Positions 58,594 to 64,000 of a DNA stretch of 64,000 nucleotides are shown here, piece after piece. This DNA comes from Bolinopsis microptera (Eukaryota; Ctenophora; Tentaculata; Lobata; Bolinopsidae), in assembly GCF_026151205.1 (NCBI RefSeq), contig NC_087073.1:22222270-22286269 (forward strand). Reading direction: 5' to 3'. The stretch's first letter is position 1; each line of letters begins with the position of its first letter. Both the position numbers and the translations under genes were made by a program. The notes below the pieces were generated by a model. It was given only the letters and a program-made list of their open reading frames with translations. It had not been told where the DNA came from and searched no databases.

Positions 58594-58739
58594 ATGGACC
58601 ACGGCTCCCACTCATTGCGTGGGGAGTCGAGGGAGGAGGTCGAGGAGGTACTCGCGGAGCTGGCCACTTTGCCCACTGTGATCTCCCCCCGAACTCTTGT
58701 CAGCTTCCGAGTTCGAGCTAGCGCTGTTCTAGAAATATT
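58594..58739 (+). CDS. Possible first coding exon (48 codons), unknown product
   Basis: ATG at 58594 in context AAGGATGG opens MDHGSHSLRGESREEVEEVL and continues through 48 codons to a GTGAGT donor at 58740. An in-frame stop lies just inside the intron. The exon is markedly more GC-rich than its surroundings and sits downstream of a CRE cluster. No following exon was found before the window end and no domain is recognised, so the call is tentative. Confidence 0.3.
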
Positions 58740-58935
58740 GTGAGTTACTTTGTGTTAAACTTTTGGGGCTTATCAAAGGGTTCTGCTCGGCTCATTAAAG
58801 TGGGACTATATATATAGTATCACATAATTGTGAACTGAAGTGGGAGCCTTTTGAAAACCACACAATGAACCTTTTGTAGCGATCGTAAATGTAAAGCGTG
58901 CATACATTTATGTAAGATCATTTGTGTCACTGAGT

Positions 58936-58988
<53 letters not shown>
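58936..58988. repeat. 53-base G run
   Basis: An uninterrupted homopolymer of 53 G. Runs of this length are rare and hard to sequence, and the true length is uncertain. Confidence 0.9.
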
Positions 58989-58991
<3 letters not shown>

Positions 58992-59806
58992 GTATGAGGT
59001 AAAGAGAACTAAATAGTAAAATCATCCGAGCGCCACTACAGTATTAACATATCTAAATACATTCTAAATTACCTTACTCTAAACTCAATTATGACATTTA
59101 GTAGCCGCTTTAATTTTGTACAACCAGTTCACCAGTAAGTCAGCACCAAGCTTAACCGCGGCTACATTTTAATATAATAGGCTAAAATAGTGTGCTTTAC
59201 ATAACATACTGCAGAGTAATCAAGTGCTGCCGGTTGCCTGTATAGAACAAAGAACACATGACGTATATTAGATGTTGTGTACCGGTCTTCAGTTACATTC
59301 AGATAGATATCTAGGTTGCTAATTATTGCAGATCATTATGATAATACTGGGAATTTGTCAGATCACACTTTTCTCAGGGTGTGTGAGAGTCACACACACA
59401 CGTACTGTGTGCGCGCGCCAATTAACCTATCAAGAGTCGCTAATTGCTTATTTGTAATTAGCACTGTGAGTGAACTATGAAATTGCAGTGAATATGAAAT
59501 ATGTCATGCGTGTAAGTGCTGACGAAGTTTGGTTTCTGTGTTATCTGGGAGTAATAGCGGGCCACTAATATACAGGGCCGTGTCGCTGTTGTAGACAGAG
59601 TATGCATTTGTAATTGAGCCGGAAATTGAATGTGAGTTACACACTTTGTCACACCAACACTGTAGGCTACACACCTCTATGTATTGTGTTTTTCTACACA
59701 CCAGGAATCAAATTGGTTGGGTTCCACAAGTTGTATAGATTGTGTACGAATTATTCCCCCACCATAGAGATGTTAACTTGAGTGATAGAAAGTGTGAGTC
59801 AAAATG

Positions 59807-62547
59807 TTAAAAACCTGTGAGGTGGTGTGAGGCATGAAACTTCTGAGAACGTTTTTTAGTTTTCTTAGAAGTACATTTGGCGCAGTTCTTAAGCAGCTCA
59901 TGTCCTTTACTTCGTGATCTAGAGAGCTTCACACAAGCAAGATGGGGACCTTTCTCGTTCAGAACAGCGGTCATGCGCTGTATTTTATCCAGTAACTTGC
60001 GGCAATTGTCAATGTTGAGACGTGAAGTGATTTGGTGGCGATGAAGCATGCTTTTGAAGGTGAGCTGGTTCAGCAGCTCCATGAGGTGACGTGATTGCAG
60101 CTGCACGTGCAAACTGCGCAGCGCATCTTCTGAGGGGACCTGATAAAGTGAACGGTCATGAAAGTGAATAGTCATGAAAGTGGGTGAAAAAAAAGTAAAA
60201 GCTCCCGATCTTATCTCCGATCGAACCACCAACATGAACAGGGTTTTCTCCAACTTCAACAACATTTGCTCCAACCCCTAAATGTGCACGTACACATTAT
60301 ATTTACACTGATATCCGCACTGTACTATCAACAAGTCCGTGTGTACCGCTGCTTTCAACCCACTATGACAGGTGTGATCCTATACTATATAGAGGGGACA
60401 ATGTGCAGTGGGTTTATGTGTGTGTGTGCTATTATTCGCAACGGTTTGTATCGTGTAACTTGAGTCGCTAATAGCCGATAATAAGTAGCAGCCTTCTGCT
60501 GATTGCTCTAGAATAGAAGATCGGCAGCTGCGGTGTTGCACAACTTATTTCGGGCTCTCTATGTAATGATGCCCACTATATTAGAGTTTACATTATTTAC
60601 ATGTGGTTACGGGAACATTGGAATCAAATTTCAGCAGGAAGAAAAATAATACATTTCTGAAGTTCGGTCCTACAATCAAATTAATTCTAGTTACTTAAAA
60701 GGATTCATCCCTTACTTATGATAGGATAGGCCGAAAGGAATGCTGTTCAAATCAATGGAATCTCAAGAAAAAGGGCTAATAAGTTTAGTAAAGGAATTAC
60801 GAACCTGTAGCAGGTTGAGCGTGTTGCTGGCCTGTTGACCGCGTTTGGTGAGCTGAGCAAGCAGTTGGTTGGTAGGGTCCTGTGTGAACTTTAAATTGAA
60901 AATTAGACCCCGATCTCCAAACAGTCAACCACGTCACGTATTCAATTCAGATGATAATATTATCGTATACAATTTATAGTTCTAGTTTGAAGTAAAAAAG
61001 AACAATATGTCACGAACCTTTGTTAATACCCACGATGTAAAAGTTAAAAGTTAAGGAACACGAGTTACGAGTATCATACCTGTAGCAGGGTGTTAAGAGC
61101 GGAGTTGGTGGATCCGGGCTGCTGTCTGCTCTTCTGGAGGTGTTGGAGGAGTTGGTTAGCTATCTGCTGTCGTTGTAGCTGCTCCAAAGTCTGCTGCTGC
61201 AGCTGCAGTTGCAGTGTTCGCTGCTGCTGCTAAAATTGGGGAGCTTGTTTAGTTTCTCTGAATGTATTGTTGCTATAGTAATAAGTCTTGCTATGGATGT
61301 TTAAATTTTGAAGAAATTAGTATAGAGAATAAACTTCGATAACAATTTATACTTGTTTTCAAACCCAGCTTTAAAAATGTTCATTCTGCATATAATATGC
61401 AAAAGAAGGTAGACATAAAAGCAGGATTCGCAATAAATTTTACCTCCATAATTTGCTGTTGTTGCTGCCGCTGTTGTTCAGCAAGTTTCTGTTGCATCAG
61501 TTGCTCCTCTCTCTGTTGGTTCTGGAGCTGACGTTCGAACTCCTTCTCCTTTTGGACCACTTTGATAAAACCTTGTTTCAATCGTTCCGTGTGCTCTTCC
61601 CGCACCTGGGTATTTCTCGTCATTTTTATTCTTCATTTGGAATGATGGACAGAAAACTGCTTACAGTACAGAATTAACAGAAGAAAATGAGACTTCAAAC
61701 GAAGAAAAGTGAAGTAAAAAACCCGATTCGGCAGAAATGGGTATTTAAGGAAACAATGATTATTATAATAACCGTTTTCCGGAGTTTTGAAGTGAAACAG
61801 TAATAGCACTCGAACTTGTCCTCGAAGTCTGTTTTCTCCCACTCGGGAGAGAAGTCCAGACCGCACACCACACAAGTTATGTCCAGAGAGGGGGAGGCGG
61901 TGTCCGGTTTGGTGGGGTTCTTCAAACGATCCACAATAAACTCTAGACCTGTTGAGAGATGGGTGAGATTTAGATCTAATTATATACTAATATGAAAAAT
62001 ATACATTCAGTAAAATATTGTAGATCTTGATAAAACGGTTCATCAATGAAATGAAAAGGATGGTGTGGACTGGGGACCAATATAATTAATCGAGGGAGCA
62101 CTTGCCTGTGTAGTGAAGATATTCTTGGTCGTTGATATTCGGACAGATTGGCCACTGAAGGACCTTGGGTTTAGGGCTGGGCTGTTGGAGAATCATCTCC
62201 TCGAGTATCTTGGCCATGGCAGCCCGGTTGGGCTGTATGGAGCTGACGCCCTGGGCTCGATGCATATTGCTGCTCTGGATGGCAGGCGCGCTGATGCTAC
62301 TCAGCGATTGAAGCGAGTTCACTAGACTACTCGTATCGGGTTTAGGTTTTATAGTCTGACTGTTGGACACGATCACAGAAAAGGGTTTAGTTGCTTTGGC
62401 TTGGTTGGTGTTAGGGGAGTTGGTACATCTGGCGGCTACGACTTGCTCGGATGATTTGAGAAGGGGCGGGGGCGGCGGCAATGTCGTGGTGGCGGCGGCA
62501 GCGGCAGATGGGATGGTGGTCACGGTATCCTTACTTTCTTCCTTCGT
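59807..62547 (-). CDS. GATAD2: GATAD2/p66-like NuRD subunit, 5'-incomplete
   Basis: Six exons (62547-62106, 61948-61773, 61605-61444, 61229-61080, 60879-60805, 60139-59807) give 445 residues. The first follows a CTTAG acceptor, so the start lies further upstream and was not found. Exon 2 carries a GATA-type zinc finger (CVVCGLDFSPEWEKTDFEDK then CYYC). It runs across the next junction into TSKLRKT|VREEHTERLKQGF, which aligns without gap to the p66 block TSNQKKALKAEHTNRLK. Long Gln-rich coiled segments follow (QQRQQQQQ; LQLQLQQQTLEQLQRQQ), then a basic C-terminus. p66 links MBD2/3 to CHD4 in the NuRD chromatin-remodelling complex. Intron 1 of this set uses a GC donor. The N-terminal CR1 coiled coil is not seen here. 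Confidence 0.87.
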
Positions 62548-64000
62548 CTAAGAGGGAGATACATGTTAAAACTATGTGCGGTGTGAAACATTCTGAACTT
62601 TAAAACATTAACGAGCAATACTTGTGTGTGTGCATATGTGAGTGTGTTTGTGTGTGTATCGCACGCTAATTTTACTCCAGATATCAATGATAAACACGAA
62701 TACAAACACTGGTAATAACACTTATTAACTTTCAAACTTTAAAATCAATTGCTCTAATAAAAACTTTAAAAGAACAGAATCCAACGAAACAGATAACACC
62801 GAGATGTAAGCAACATATCAAATACATTCATCGCTTGTATTATATACAACCAATAACGGTATGTCAAACTAAAGAGCGGACAAAACCGAGAGGTGATTTG
62901 AGCAGTCCTCTCTTATTGTTGATGATAGCTCCCAAGTAAGAAAATTAGTAAGTGTGGGTGTAGCAAGAGACCGGACTAGAGAGAGAGCTCCTTATTGATA
63001 ATGACGTGTCGATGCCGTTCCTAAAAACGTTTAACACTACGAGTATACACTACGGAGATCACAGGTCTGTCAGTTGTAGGATTACTTGATCTGGGTAAAC
63101 AAAAGCAGGGTAAACGGATAGACGGGCAAACGAAATAAGATAAAATCGGATCCGGAACACTGCACTCAAAACTAGGTTTCGCCAATTTACGGGCTGTCTC
63201 TCTCGCATTCGGATCGCATATAGAGAGAAGGATATAAAATGTGCAACTTGTCGAACAAAAATTTGTGGTCTTGGGAAGCCAAACAAGCACCTCACTACGC
63301 TATAATATACATTTTCTTAATTTATTTATTACAATAAGACACATGAGAGGTATGCGCGTGAGTATATAGCAAGTACCGAGCAGCTACCCCCAGCTCCATC
63401 CTCAGCAACTGCCAGCCACCGATTAGGGCGAACAATTAGATTTCAGGGTTAACCAATTCCAACCGTCCAAAATCTCGTAGAGGCTCGTGGGATGTAATGG
63501 GAGGGAGGCCAGGCTAAAACACGCCAATATTCACCAGATAGGTGCGAAGAGAAGTCTCACACATTGGCCTAACCCTTACCCAAGATAATAATCAATTGTG
63601 TAAATAACTATAGGTGAGATGCGATCAGCAGATTTAGTAACTTTTATCAGACTTCAGATTTTTCGACCTGGAATGGAATTTGGGAATGCAAGGCATTTTG
63701 GAGAAGGAGGCTGTAATAAGCTTGCTTTCGATCATCAGGATAGGAGTTTTATTGCAGTAGAATTGTAGCTGTAATTATCATGCATTGACATTGAACTTTA
63801 ATACAGGCGCCAGGGCCACACGGGACTCGGGAGAGATATTACACAACATAAGAAAAGATAAGGTCGAGCTATAAACTGATAATGATGATATTTAAAAAAT
63901 AGAGCTAAACAATATATCACGAACAGGCACTGGCCAAACATTTGACATTAACCACAAACTGTCATCGTATAGCTGACATTTATAGGTCACATGTTGAGGT
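62548..64000. other. Upstream part of the GATAD2 gene or its 5' flank
   Basis: Should be intron and/or promoter of the GATAD2-like gene. No exon encoding the CR1 coiled coil or a start codon could be recognised here, so the remaining exons may lie beyond the window. Confidence 0.45.

Noticed and set aside
62363-62551. Plus-strand frame opposite the GATAD2 exon
   Set aside because: Shadow of Ala/Pro-rich low-complexity coding sequence on the minus strand.

Overview
This window comes from an animal nuclear genome. Genes are split by GT-AG introns, and several encode animal-type proteins: a CaaX-ended lamin, a GATAD2/p66 NuRD subunit, a MANSC-domain membrane protein and a nuclear-encoded mitochondrial NDUFV1. 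Gene density is about one per 5 kb, several 3'UTRs are very short, and the DNA is AT-rich and full of small transposable elements. This suggests a compact invertebrate genome, perhaps non-bilaterian (ctenophore, placozoan, cnidarian or sponge). The phylum cannot be fixed from the sequence alone.

Layout. 1-1355 (+): end of a multi-zinc-finger ZC2HC1-like gene. 2.2-6.8 kb: transposon-rich stretch with a LINE C-terminal fragment, a 190-bp duplicated repeat, a hAT remnant with a Harbinger-like MITE inside it, and a palindromic repeat family. 7.1-15.0 kb (-): complete lamin in nine exons. Its first coiled-coil intron holds a tandem duplication, and one copy carries a clean tRNA-Gly-derived SINE insertion. 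16.5-17.9 kb (-): NDUFV1, divergent from enhancer of polycomb (19.0-29.8 kb, +). The first EPC intron contains a 24-bp satellite. 33.0-33.8 kb (+): single-exon glucosamine-6-phosphate deaminase. 34.6-36.7 kb (+): type I membrane protein with a MANSC domain. 37.7-40.6 kb (+): POLE2. 40.9-43.2 kb (+): RRP1. 43.6-53.4 kb (+): two-KH-domain RGG protein (hnRNP K-like). Its 5.9-kb intron houses two antisense secreted-protein genes that share an almost identical Sushi exon. 54-58.6 kb: GC-rich dispersed repeats, CRE-like sites and a possible first exon. 59.8-62.5 kb (-): 3' part of a GATAD2/p66 gene that includes a GC-AG intron.

The genes are mostly unrelated housekeeping and chromatin functions: nuclear lamina, NuA4 (EPC), NuRD (GATAD2), replication (POLE2), ribosome biogenesis (RRP1), respiration (NDUFV1) and amino-sugar catabolism (GNPDA). 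Two otherwise well-conserved genes, POLE2 and RRP1, each contain one single-base frameshift, and homopolymer G/C runs reach 53 bases. Residual long-read indel errors are therefore a likely explanation for the frame breaks. The most original features are the nested antisense gene pair with its homogenised exon, the in-frame N-terminal exon of the lamin, the dated SINE insertion, and the evenly spaced CRE arrays.
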